From Chryseosolibacter indicum (lineage in GTDB: Bacteria; Bacteroidota; Bacteroidia; Cytophagales; Cyclobacteriaceae), in the NCBI RefSeq assembly GCF_018598585.1, contig NZ_JAHESD010000041.1:1-53142 (forward strand): a stretch of DNA of 53,142 bases. Reading direction: 5' to 3'. Shown piece by piece: positions 26,901 to 34,834 of the stretch. How positions within the stretch are numbered: the stretch's first letter is position 1; every line of letters starts with the position of its first letter. The notes beneath the pieces were generated by a model, which worked only from the letters and a program-made list of their open reading frames with translations, made no database searches and was not told the origin of the DNA. Both the position numbers and the translations under genes were made by a program.

Positions 26901-29900
26901 GGTATAAAGGTTACTTGATCGCATATCTACCCGCTGATCGGCAGTGTTTCCTACTATGGTAAAGTTACCAATGGGCGGAACGATATTGATACTTAAAGGT
27001 GAAGTTACTAAACCTGTGGCCAAGCCAATAGCAATTGTACCAGTTGGAGAAACAGAACTGGTTTCCGGATTAATATAAATGTCTGCATATGCCGATGGGA
27101 CGGTTGGCGTTGCTGCAGAACGATTAATTGTTAAAACACCGCTTCCTGTAAGTGAGAAGCTACTTCCTGCATTGTTTTCTATTTCAAATACGCCGCGTGA
27201 ATTTTGTGCTGAAGCGTTTCGCCCGCCGACTGTTACTTGTCCTCCTGATTGATTATATACCAATGACCCGGAGAGCGTTGTTAAAGGTCTACGAATCGTT
27301 CCATTTACGTAAAGGGATCCACCAGTTACAAGTATGGTAGGAGTACCTGCAGAGGCATATTCTATGTCATTGTGAAAGTTGTTTGCACTTCCTCCTATGA
27401 TTACATCACCTCCAAGCACTTCCAGGGTACCTGCTAACAATAGATCTCCTGCATTTCCTACTGCAGGACCTATGATCTGAAGTGTTCCACTGTTAACTGT
27501 TAGCTTTGCGGTTGAAGGAATGGAGTAAGTTGCTGCTGCGGTCTGAAGAGTAAAAACAGGAGATGCTTTATCAAATATAAAATTTCCGTCCAGCAAGGTT
27601 AACCAACCCGTGGCTAAGGAAGCAACAGCACCCGCTACATTGAAAGTAAGTTTAGGAGTTTGTGATGTTCCTTTGTCCAAGGTAATCAAATTTAACGTAG
27701 TACTTGCCAATACATTTGTTCCTGTAAAGGCCGCGTCTGCGGTTCCGGTGAAAATCAGGTTGCTGACATGCGTACCGTTTCTTAATGTCAATGTGCCGTT
27801 ATTGATTATACTACCCTCTGTGGTAATGGTATGTGTAGTTGCAGTATTGTTAGAAGGCGCAAAGGTAGCACCATTGTCAATCGTTGTATTACCTGCTATG
27901 GTGAAGTTAGTTGAATTTCCGGAAGCGGTGGTAAATGACCCAGCCTTAATTGTAAAATCTTTCTGTATCGTAATTTTCCGTGCGGCTCCATTATTGGTTG
28001 TTACTGTACCTGTGCCGCTTTTAACCAAGTTATTATAAATTGTTAAATCAGTAGGAGGAAGTGTGATGGTTTGCCCTGCATTGGGATTTATGATCAAATT
28101 ATAATATGTATTTAAGCTTATGCTTTGTGGGGCAGCACCTGTTGTAACGATTGTACGGGTTGCTCCATACCATTCGACGGTTCCCCCTGCGCTTCCGATA
28201 AAGTTAGAGAAGTCGCCAGCTGGAAATATATTAGAAGCAATTCGAAGCGTTCCACGTCCTGCAACAGCCTCTCCGTTGTTTACTCCAAAATTTAATCCGG
28301 TAAACGTACTACAATCTAAAGTTGAATTCATGTGGATCATTAAACTGCCACTGCTCCTGTTATTTGCTTCTATTGTCACAATGTGACTGTTATTGTCATC
28401 GCCAATTACTACAGGACACGTAGGACAAGGAAAAGACCCTGCAGGCACTGCAGTACCACAAGTACCAGAAGCAGTACAAGGTGCAAAGCTCCAGGTAGTA
28501 TTGCTGTTCCAATTACCAGATTGGCGTGAATAATATACAGAGATTAGGCCAGGTGTTATGTTACCAGCAGTATACTCACCATCAATTGTTGCTCCAAAGC
28601 TAAAATTAGGAATAGCGGTAGTTCCGGTTGCATTATAGGTAGAACCAACATACCAAGTAAAATTTGATTGATTATACCTAGCTGGTTTATATGCAGTAAG
28701 CGTACCCGCCAACAGCGCCGTATTTCCAAACGTATAGTTATTATGAGAAACAGCGGTAATGCCAGCATACCCTGTACTTGTTACGCGCCAGTAATATTTA
28801 AGTTCCTGGCCAACAGGGTTGGCATTTGGATGCGCAATTTCTACCGGACGAACTGTAATATTACCATGCGTTGATGCGGTTACATTGATTGTAATGGGAG
28901 AGTAAGGTGCAGTGGCGGTTCCAACAGGGAAAAGTAAGTTTCCAGCGGATCCCTTTCTTGTAAGTCCGCCATCATTTCTAAAGCCATTCGTTAAAATTCT
29001 CTTCGTGGCAGAGAAAGCAACACCGGTAGTTGCATCCGAATAGATATTGCCCAATACGGTAAACGTGTTTGATCCTATGTCTAAAGATGAATTAGTATTA
29101 AGTAATCTGAGCACACCCGTTACTGTTTGATTACCTGATACTGTTACCGTGCTATTTGTTGAGATATTTAAATTACCAAAAGTACCATTGACACCTGAAA
29201 TAGTGGTCGGCCCCGTTGCTGTAATTGATCCAGTTCCTGTATGAATGGCACTATTACTTAAAGTCGATGTAACGTTCAAAGCTTTACCTCCGTCATCTAA
29301 CGTGCCTTGTGTTAAGGTTAAACCTGCAATGTTAGGAAAGGCGCTTGAACCTGATAACTGAAGGATGTCCGTTTTATTTACAACCACATTGTTCAAGGCA
29401 TTTGTAGTTCCATTGTTAATCCAGTTTTGAGGACCAGTTCCGTTGAACGTAAGCGTATTTGTTCCTGATGTATGTGTTGTTCCCGTTTGAACATCAAAGT
29501 TTCCTCCTACGGTGAGGTTATTATTATTACAGTTTAGAGTAGGGTTATTGCCCGTTAAAAGTGTAAGATTATTTAAGATAACCAATGGCTGAGCGGCTCT
29601 TGTATACGTTGTATTATCATTGAAAGTTATTGCATCTAATCTAAGTGCAGAACCTCCTGCAGCTCCTGCTTTACTTATATTGAAGTTATAGAAAGGTGCG
29701 GTAGTACACACATTAAAATTAATGTTAGATGCTGGCAATATAGCATTGACTGTACCGCCTGAGACGCTAATATTGGAACTGGCTGCAAATATTAAAATCC
29801 CGTCATTCACAGAAGTTCCAGTTGCTGTTGGATTTGCAACGTTGATTGTACCACCAGACATTTCAAAAGTACATTCATTATATGGTAAGGCAAATCTTGG

Positions 29901-32438
29901 GTAGGTGTCAACTGTAGGGCCTGCAGTACCTGCAGTACCAATATTTACCACACCTCCACGCTGAATGTATGCGAAACGGTTGTTATTTCCGAGGTATGTT
30001 GTACGGAGCTGCCATGCGTTTAACAGACCTCCTTCCATCACAAAAAGGCCCGCGCCTCCACCCAAAAGACCTCTTGAATATCCCAAGTTAAAGGTACCAT
30101 TGGTGATCCTCAACAAGCCGAAAACATATATCTGTCTTCCGTTGTCTCCTGTATCGGTTGTGTTTGTTGCCTGAATCGTTACATCGGGGCTATTTAACCA
30201 TAGTGCTCCTGTTTGAGGGATGGGCCATCCACCACCTATTCCACCACCGCCATTTATAACCAAGGACGGGATATTAATAAATCCTGTTAATTCTAATGTT
30301 CCATTTTTTATTGACAAAGCATTATCAGAAATGTAATTAGGAGCGGCACCTGACAAGTCTTGGTTATTAGGGCCAAAGAGTCTAAAGTTGGCGATACTTG
30401 TTGAATTGACTGTAATCTTTGCTTGTTGTCCCGAACCTTTGTCTACAATGAAGCGATAGAAGTCAGTCTGACCATTGCATTCGATCGATTGATTATTGAT
30501 GCCACTAAATGTTACGTTGACAGCATTTCCTCTAAGCGCCGCGTTAAACACGGCCCCAGATGTATAATTCCCCTCAGAGAGATTTACATCAGTATCATCA
30601 AAGAATTTGATGGAGCCATTATTGATAATGTTTCCATAGATGGTCAGGTTATGAGCGTTTGTTGGTTTCCCTATTCCAGCTCTGATTCTTCCAGCAGAAG
30701 ACACAGTAAGGTTGCCATTTAAATTGATTGTTCGCTGCGTGGCCGTATTGTTGTTTATTAGCCACGTTACTGTTCCTGTTCCAGACACCTGTGAAATACT
30801 AAGACTACCATTTATAGTAGGACTGTTTGCTGTTGTAAAGATTACTGGGTCATTTGTACTATTTGTAAGTAAGAGATTGTTATAAGCTAATTGTGTCGTT
30901 GGGAGTATACCTGATGTATTGTAATATTCGACAGTACCACCTACGAGAGGAGCTACGAAATTTGTGTAAACACCTGTAGGCAAAGAAATTCCATTAATAC
31001 GTAAAAGCCCGGCGCCGTCCACTGTTCCCAAATTGTGGCCAGTCGTTGTACTTGCATCCAGTGTTCCCCCTCCTTGAATAGTAAGAGTAGAAAGCGTAAT
31101 GCCATTAATGTCTGACGTTACAGTGAAACCATTTAGAATTATTACCTGATCTCCTGGCAAAGGGATCTGTGTTAATGGATTCTGAAGTGTTGTGCCCGAC
31201 GGATCCTGGGTCCATACCTCCCAGTTGCTCCAGAGGCCATTCTGGTAAGTATACCACACGGCTGAAGAACCAATAGAGAAATAAGTAGTTCCGTTAGATA
31301 AGGGTTTAGCAGCAGCAGCATTACCAGGCGCAATAAAAGAACCAACGCCAGGTGCGGTTCCTGGTACTATGCTTGTTGCGTTTGAATTGTTTGTATAACG
31401 AACCAACGAGTACGATGATAAGACATCTCCTATGGATACATCTGTTGCAGCATTATAAGAAAACGTTCCACCATAAAATGTAGTTAATGATGAATTGTTT
31501 GTAACCTTTAACCGGAACTGCCTCCTTAGCTGCCCAGGAACACTTTGATTATACAAGATTTTTATTGCTAACGCTGCATTATTCGAAGGGTTTGTCGTGA
31601 TGGTTGCAGAGGATAAATCCAAGGGGGTATACCCTCCATGTTCTGTGCCTATGGGATATAATATTCTCCACGGAGTTGTACTTGCAGTGGTAAGCCTTAT
31701 TAATTGACCTTCATCGGAAGACGACTCATCAACTTGAATGTAGCGGTTTGCTGATCCACCTGTAAAGGTTGCAGTAGCGCTGACGGTGATATTACTATTA
31801 GCATCGAGAACAACTCTTCCGTCGGATAAAAAGGTAATACTTTCAGATACGGTTATGCTACTGTTAACGAACACATCAACCGAAGAGCCGGCGCCTGGAT
31901 TCATCACAACCCTTTCAAAGGAAAACGTACCGTTTCCACTGATGACCTGATCCTGTTCAAAAACACTTCCTGTAAAATTCAAATAGTGTGTTGAGGCACC
32001 ATTGGTTAGGTTAACAATATTATCATTTGTAAGGTGACCTGTAAGGTTTAGGTTGTGATTCCCAGCAGTTCCCCCCGATCGTAAGGTTCCTCCGGGCTTA
32101 ATAATGATATCGCCATTGATTGTAAGAGCTGTGGCAGTCGTACCATTACCGTACGTAAATATTCCTCCCAATGAATTTTCATTTATTACCAAACCTGCAT
32201 AAGTGGCTGTAGTGCCACTGGGAAATGTAACATTGTGACCATTACCAATATTTAAAATAGTAGTAGAACCAGGTGTCGCCGTGGCTCCTGTTCTGGTAGG
32301 AGAGGTATACCAGGTAATAGCTCCGACATTACCCGTACCTCCACTATAGAGGTTAGTTTGACTAAAAATTGAGAATGAAATCGAATAAAAAACCAAAAAA
32401 AATAGAAGTACTCTTCCACCAAAAGCAGATCGCGCCAT
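24000..32438 (-). CDS. Giant (2812-residue) T9SS-secreted surface protein with superrepeats
   Basis: It starts with a signal peptide (about 1-27). It ends with a type IX sorting domain (about 2728-2812) opening SWRVYPNPVS and closing with the LPAGIYILII strand. A fibronectin-like segment (about 2620-2725, LPVTWLSFTGKRNDYSIELKW) precedes it. The bulk is Thr/Asn/Gly/Ser-rich with short hydrophobic strands of beta-helix type. A head module (W-N-W, then GTL, PAGDYT/F and GGTVEY) recurs near residues 392, 1299 and 2213. A P-hydrophobic-G...YYW-type module recurs near 261, 1169, 2061 and 2483, giving a superrepeat of about 900 residues. The likely role is adhesion or gliding/biofilm at the cell surface (inference). 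It is monocistronic, with its own promoter and terminator. Confidence 0.93.
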   Translation of the reverse strand: MARSAFGGRVLLFFLVFYSISFSIFSQTNLYSGGTGNVGAITWYTSPTRTGATATPGSTTILNIGNGHNVTFPSGTTATYAGLVINENSLGGIFTYGNGTTATALTINGDIIIKPGGTLRSGGTAGNHNLNLTGHLTNDNIVNLTNGASTHYLNFTGSVFEQDQVISGNGTFSFERVVMNPGAGSSVDVFVNSSITVSESITFLSDGRVVLDANSNITVSATATFTGGSANRYIQVDESSSDEGQLIRLTTASTTPWRILYPIGTEHGGYTPLDLSSATITTNPSNNAALAIKILYNQSVPGQLRRQFRLKVTNNSSLTTFYGGTFSYNAATDVSIGDVLSSYSLVRYTNNSNATSIVPGTAPGVGSFIAPGNAAAAKPLSNGTTYFSIGSSAVWYTYQNGLWSNWEVWTQDPSGTTLQNPLTQIPLPGDQVIILNGFTVTSDINGITLSTLTIQGGGTLDASTTTGHNLGTVDGAGLLRINGISLPTGVYTNFVAPLVGGTVEYYNTSGILPTTQLAYNNLLLTNSTNDPVIFTTANSPTINGSLSISQVSGTGTVTWLINNNTATQRTINLNGNLTVSSAGRIRAGIGKPTNAHNLTIYGNIINNGSIKFFDDTDVNLSEGNYTSGAVFNAALRGNAVNVTFSGINNQSIECNGQTDFYRFIVDKGSGQQAKITVNSTSIANFRLFGPNNQDLSGAAPNYISDNALSIKNGTLELTGFINIPSLVINGGGGIGGGWPIPQTGALWLNSPDVTIQATNTTDTGDNGRQIYVFGLLRITNGTFNLGYSRGLLGGGAGLFVMEGGLLNAWQLRTTYLGNNNRFAYIQRGGVVNIGTAGTAGPTVDTYPRFALPYNECTFEMSGGTINVANPTATGTSVNDGILIFAASSNISVSGGTVNAILPASNINFNVCTTAPFYNFNISKAGAAGGSALRLDAITFNDNTTYTRAAQPLVILNNLTLLTGNNPTLNCNNNNLTVGGNFDVQTGTTHTSGTNTLTFNGTGPQNWINNGTTNALNNVVVNKTDILQLSGSSAFPNIAGLTLTQGTLDDGGKALNVTSTLSNSAIHTGTGSITATGPTTISGVNGTFGNLNISTNSTVTVSGNQTVTGVLRLLNTNSSLDIGSNTFTVLGNIYSDATTGVAFSATKRILTNGFRNDGGLTRKGSAGNLLFPVGTATAPYSPITINVTASTHGNITVRPVEIAHPNANPVGQELKYYWRVTSTGYAGITAVSHNNYTFGNTALLAGTLTAYKPARYNQSNFTWYVGSTYNATGTTAIPNFSFGATIDGEYTAGNITPGLISVYYSRQSGNWNSNTTWSFAPCTASGTCGTAVPAGSFPCPTCPVVIGDDNNSHIVTIEANNRSSGSLMIHMNSTLDCSTFTGLNFGVNNGEAVAGRGTLRIASNIFPAGDFSNFIGSAGGTVEWYGATRTIVTTGAAPQSISLNTYYNLIINPNAGQTITLPPTDLTIYNNLVKSGTGTVTTNNGAARKITIQKDFTIKAGSFTTASGNSTNFTIAGNTTIDNGATFAPSNNTATTHTITTEGSIINNGTLTLRNGTHVSNLIFTGTADAAFTGTNVLASTTLNLITLDKGTSQTPKLTFNVAGAVASLATGWLTLLDGNFIFDKASPVFTLQTAAATYSIPSTAKLTVNSGTLQIIGPAVGNAGDLLLAGTLEVLGGDVIIGGSANNFHNDIEYASAGTPTILVTGGSLYVNGTIRRPLTTLSGSLVYNQSGGQVTVGGRNASAQNSRGVFEIENNAGSSFSLTGSGVLTINRSAATPTVPSAYADIYINPETSSVSPTGTIAIGLATGLVTSPLSINIVPPIGNFTIVGNTADQRVDMRSSNLYTTGTLSINAKTTLLTNSLDVTIGGDLTIDGTYNGSGNTTTFNGSSLQLAKLSATSTFQNITINKPSNIVTLSGVSPVINNLNILSGTLDVANLGLTVQGNITNNSYQIGVGAIVMSGSTTVQDITSNNGSFTNLTIAGNASLKDVRLSGNLTIEGELTFSTDNRYLTIGSNLLSFGVNGSVSSASALRLIRTNGAASDLGVQKYWSLGPGTFTYHLGVGSGTSIFYTPVSLTLNVSSAGTLTVIPVNQRHPTSNLGSNEQILNYYWIVSRGSNLTYSNTGNHSYRCPSGLITGLGGTLIAGYLDLSDPSGWITSSHGGIATTSSTTAAMVYTNLLDTNLPIPDNVYHYTIGTVNTLPNPILPIFSRLDNSSVADTNVGGNWNNASSWTTASNGHGASLSGVPPLGIPVVILPNSRINMNVNARSAITSKIDGLLVLGTTSQHNLGKITGTGTLRASTNTFPAGDYTDFVAASGGTIEYVAPVTMNNRSTYNNVSFIGTGAVAMTNTDLTLNGSLNIASGVTVSNTNNRNITISRNWTNNGTYIAGTGTVTFAGTVDQSMSGATGLYNLSVNKPSGNVVLDGVGSTSVANNLTLTKGHVISSANNKITLGSSSTITGGSATSFISGPVTKGMNALTSQTYPLGSVTANYYRPASISNTSAPDTWTLEYFPVTPKSGGYDNLSMNTSNILTVSDYEYWIIERIGTTTGGVTLTYNTGSYKAPSVGVVSDLRVARWDGTRWDLPPGGGVSSQSGTNITGTVSITNVTNFSPFTLASTTMPSPLPVTWLSFTGKRNDYSIELKWQTSQETNSEKFEIERSSDGTAFMKVGEKSAAGFSRTASSYSFDDSHTFPNQRYYYRLKQLDFDGKSTYSEVIVINSLNIQTKNSWRVYPNPVSINTVFTLMPTEDKFLDKIEVSIISVNQTTIHTAVGTIEKVNKEMEAVREKLPAGIYILIIAEGNRKDIVKICIQ

Positions 32439-32457
32439 AACAAGTGAGGTATTTGAA

Positions 32458-32465
32458 CAAAAGTA
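32458..32465 (-). promoter_or_regulatory. Candidate -7 element for the giant surface-protein gene
   Basis: On the minus strand TACTTTTG matches TAnnTTTG, 19 nt before the ATG at 32438. No clear -33 TTG is found at 19-24 nt further upstream. Confidence 0.5.
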
Positions 32466-32934
32466 CCAAGTACTCTCTTTAATGGCCGCTTCAGGTAATA
32501 AAACTAAGTACTTTTAAGTAAGCGATGCTTTGTACGTAATTGGCCAAAAGTATTCCAGAATTATTAACTAGCTTAAATAGTAAGTAATACGTAAGGCAAT
32601 AATTGAGCATTTTCGAACAAGACTAAAAGCCTACTTTTTCAAGCAATTGTCTATGAAAGAACAACCATCTTAACTGTAATTGCCATAAAAAACCAAACAA
32701 AGTATAGCGACAGTTATTAATTAAATTTGTTAAAAAGTAAAAGGTAGCACCAAAAGCTATTCCCTTATTGAAACAAAAAATATCATTATGAGAATGTATT
32801 ATTTAGGGTGGAATTTGAAGAATTAAGTGTTGTTCTCTTAGTCGTGTAGATAAGAACGCCCAAGATTCGCGGTTTACGGTTTTGTTGCCAAAGTTATACG
32901 AAGATCATTTTCTTAATGTTGCTTTTTCCTTAAG

Positions 32935-32961
32935 TGGTAGTTCGTGATTCTCGGACTCGTT
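32935..32961 (+). repeat. 27-nt direct repeat, copy 1
   Basis: Begins TGGTAGTTCGTGATTCTCGG and continues to ACTCGTT. It is identical to 33210-33236, 275 nt downstream. Confidence 0.92.
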
Positions 32962-33131
32962 CTAACAACATTATTATGGAGTATATACACAAGAACCGGG
33001 TAGCCGCAGGGTTCGTAGATCAGCCAGAAGCCTGATTGTATAGCAGTGCCAGGGACTATGCTAATACTGCAAAGGAATTAATTGATTTGGTGTTTATTGG
33101 ATGATTGGTGTTTGGATTTCTCGGGATATCG

Positions 33132-33190
33132 CTCGTTCTACGTCAGCGTGACGCTGACATACTATACGTCCAAGCGGACGCTTGAACGAG
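33132..33190. repeat. Nested inverted repeats (branched hairpin element)
   Basis: An outer pair CTCGTTC (33132-33138) and GAACGAG (33184-33190) encloses two internal hairpins. One is GTCAGCGT-G-ACGCTGAC (33142-33158), a perfect 8-bp pair around one base. The other is CAAGCG-GA-CGCTTG (33171-33184), or alternatively CGTCC-AAGC-GGACG; it abuts or shares one base with the outer arm. The design resembles REP/BIME-type elements or a small cruciform. Confidence 0.75.
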
Positions 33191-33209
33191 ACGCTTGCGC
33201 CAAATTGTA

Positions 33210-33236
33210 TGGTAGTTCGTGATTCTCGGACTCGTT
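33210..33236 (+). repeat. 27-nt direct repeat, copy 2
   Basis: Identical to 32935-32961. It begins 20 nt after the nested hairpin element ends. Confidence 0.92.
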
Positions 33237-33461
33237 AATCAGAGTGCGAAATTCAAGGTCATTAAGTTGAAGGTTTTGAATAAGTATTATTAAGCTCATT
33301 CGGCGGTCTTCGTCTTCTATTACTTTTTGCTTGGTGAAAAAGTAAATAAAAATCAAGACACAAAAATGCTTCAGCTGCACAAGTCGTATTGACAAGGAAA
33401 GAAGGACGGATTTTGAGTTGTTGATGTTGAATTTTAAAATCAGGGACAAACATAGAAAGAG

Positions 33462-33489
33462 GGATGCCATCTCACTAGGGATGACATCC
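33462..33489 (-). terminator. Terminator of the 265-residue hypothetical gene
   Basis: On the minus strand GGATGTCATC pairs with GATGGCATCC (10 bp with one U-G), loop CCTAGTGA, followed by CTCTTTC. It begins 13 nt after the stop. It contains GTGAGATGGCAT, also found in the terminator at 20183. Confidence 0.7.
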
Positions 33490-33502
33490 TTTAAGTTACT
33501 TA

Positions 33503-34300
33503 TTAAACAACTGAGACAATTTTAAAGGCATTGCCTTGCTTTAAAGGATATAAAGCATCATCATCTTCTTGTTTATAGAACATAATTCCTACGCCATGCA
33601 TAACACTGACTTTATCGGTAAGCACCGGATTGTTTGCGAGCGAGGCTTCAAGCGTTACTGACACGTTTTCTATTGTGTTGATGTCAAAGTATTCGCTGTA
33701 AGAAACTGCATATAAACCATTAAGTTTAGGTGCAACGGGATTAAATTTGGTAGTCGCCTTATCGAATGCGAAATCCGAAATGGTGCCCATGGCGTACATA
33801 AACCTCAAATGTGTTGCATCTTTAGGTGGTTTAAAGCCTTCTGATAAGGAGAACTCGGGAATGGAAAGCTTCCCGCTTATTCTATCAGGAGCCGCCTCTA
33901 TTTCCGGCTTGTGCTTGAAAATGGAAGTGAATTTAATTGTTTCATTAAACTCAAAGTTTTCCAGTAAGCCTTTGTTTAAGGAAATTTCAATTGGACGTTC
34001 GCCACGGACTCCTTTGCTTTTACTATGCACTGACCGAATTAGCTTCAATGTTCTTGAAGTAAGACGGTGATCTGCAACTTTTAGCGCAGGCATGAGTGCC
34101 TCTCTGCACGCTTTCGCAGCTATTGCACTTCCTGAAAATTCACGGTTATTCTCCCGTGTACGTTTAAATGCGGGATCGTTCATGATCCTGTTTTTATCCG
34201 GACCCTTGGCCATACGTACAAAGTTTTCGCCATTTGACTGATAGAAGGATACGCCATCCAGGTTGCCCTTCACTTTAATTAAACCAATTTGTCTACTCAT
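33503..34300 (-). CDS. Conserved hypothetical protein of Bacteroidota type
   Basis: 265 residues, no signal peptide or membrane segment. The N-terminus (RQIGLIKVKGNLDGVSFYQS, then GPDKNRIMNDPAFKRTRENN) resembles a family of unnamed proteins common in Bacteroidota, remembered only as hypothetical. The first part (1-125) is basic and helical. The second part (about 130-265) alternates hydrophobic strands and looks beta-rich. No catalytic motif is visible. It stands alone on the minus strand between repeat-bearing gaps, with its own candidate promoter (34392) and terminator. Function is unknown. Confidence 0.8.
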   Translation of the reverse strand: MSRQIGLIKVKGNLDGVSFYQSNGENFVRMAKGPDKNRIMNDPAFKRTRENNREFSGSAIAAKACREALMPALKVADHRLTSRTLKLIRSVHSKSKGVRGERPIEISLNKGLLENFEFNETIKFTSIFKHKPEIEAAPDRISGKLSIPEFSLSEGFKPPKDATHLRFMYAMGTISDFAFDKATTKFNPVAPKLNGLYAVSYSEYFDINTIENVSVTLEASLANNPVLTDKVSVMHGVGIMFYKQEDDDALYPLKQGNAFKIVSVV

Positions 34301-34316
34301 AAAATAAAATTTTAAA

Positions 34317-34338
34317 GTTTAAATGTTACATGTTTTAA
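34317..34338 (+). repeat. Short GTT repeat run in the leader of the hypothetical gene
   Basis: GTTTAAAT, GTTACAT, GTTTTAA: units of 8, 7 and 7 nt on the plus strand, antisense to the 33503-34300 gene and just before its start. GTTTAAA and GTTACAT also occur in the array at 14986-15034. Confidence 0.55.
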
Positions 34339-34391
34339 AATCAACATTGCTCAGTTCGCAGCGCGCTTGCTATTAATCAATGTTCATGTTT

Positions 34392-34399
34392 CAAAAGTA
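34392..34399 (-). promoter_or_regulatory. Candidate -7 element for the 265-residue hypothetical gene
   Basis: On the minus strand TACTTTTG matches TAnnTTTG and would give a leader of about 85 nt. Within that leader AACATTG...CAATGTT (34344-34385) could form a hairpin with a GC-rich inner part. Confidence 0.45.
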
Positions 34400-34834
34400 G
34401 ATTGGTGGTGTGCAACCAGACTGCCCACCTCAAATGAGTAATGAATTTTTTTTAAACTTTTTTATAAGTGCTTGATATTCAATTGTACTAATTTTTAGCT
34501 CGTTAATGCTTCAGTCACACGGATCTGGATCAGCCCGTTTCAATAGCTGGCTATCAGGATGCCGGTCGATGCATCGGTTTGTTATTAAAGATTTTCAGTC
34601 CTCTTGATTATGTGAAGCGGATCATCATGGGGTCAGGCTGAGAATTAGGTCATGGCTTCCCATGGCTCATCCATGACTCGTCTATGACTCATCCATGGCT
34701 TATCTATGGCTTATCTATGACTTTGGAGCAGTAAAACTTTCTGTTTTCAAAATTCTATAAAAAAAGGTCTTCGATTGTTTTTGACACAATTTGACAATTG
34801 CTCAAGATACTTTTGCTTAAAAACCTAATATTTT
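34400..34834 (+). other. Gap upstream of the WYL regulator, containing an 11-nt array
   Basis: No gene is visible. The main feature is the tandem array at 34661-34726. The left part has T/A runs (34441-34470), and the right part (34727-34834) should hold the WYL gene promoter, though no TAnnTTTG stands out. Confidence 0.5.
34661..34726 (+). repeat. 11-nt tandem repeat array, unit YATGRCTYRTC
   Basis: Six consecutive 11-nt units: catggctcatc, catgactcgtc, tatgactcatc, catggcttatc, tatggcttatc, tatgactttgg, preceded by a 10-nt relative at 34651. Substitutions are mostly C/T or A/G transitions at fixed positions. It has the same period as the array at 4915 with a different sequence, and ends 108 nt before the WYL regulator ATG. 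Confidence 0.9.

Larger units (their letters stand above)
32466..33461 (+). other. Gene-free region of about 1 kb with direct and inverted repeats
   Basis: No gene that I can support. A minus-strand open frame of about 100 codons (33162-33470) runs through the repeats and has no recognisable domain, so I treat it as non-coding. The region carries a 27-nt direct repeat (32935 and 33210) and a nest of hairpins between the copies (33132-33190). The left third (32466-32930) is AT-rich with nothing distinct. Confidence 0.6.

Noticed and set aside
24000-32438. Many plus-strand frames of 60-142 codons opposite the giant gene
   Set aside because: All lie antisense to a continuous 2812-codon frame with signal peptide and sorting domain; biased Thr/Asn/Val codons generate them.
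33162-33470. Minus-strand frame of 102 codons
   Set aside because: It crosses the nested hairpins, one copy of the 27-nt repeat and part of a terminator, and has no domain; judged non-coding.
34651-34726. CRISPR-like array
   Set aside because: Units are 11 nt with no spacers and there are no cas genes nearby; it is a plain short tandem repeat. The same holds for 4915-4973.
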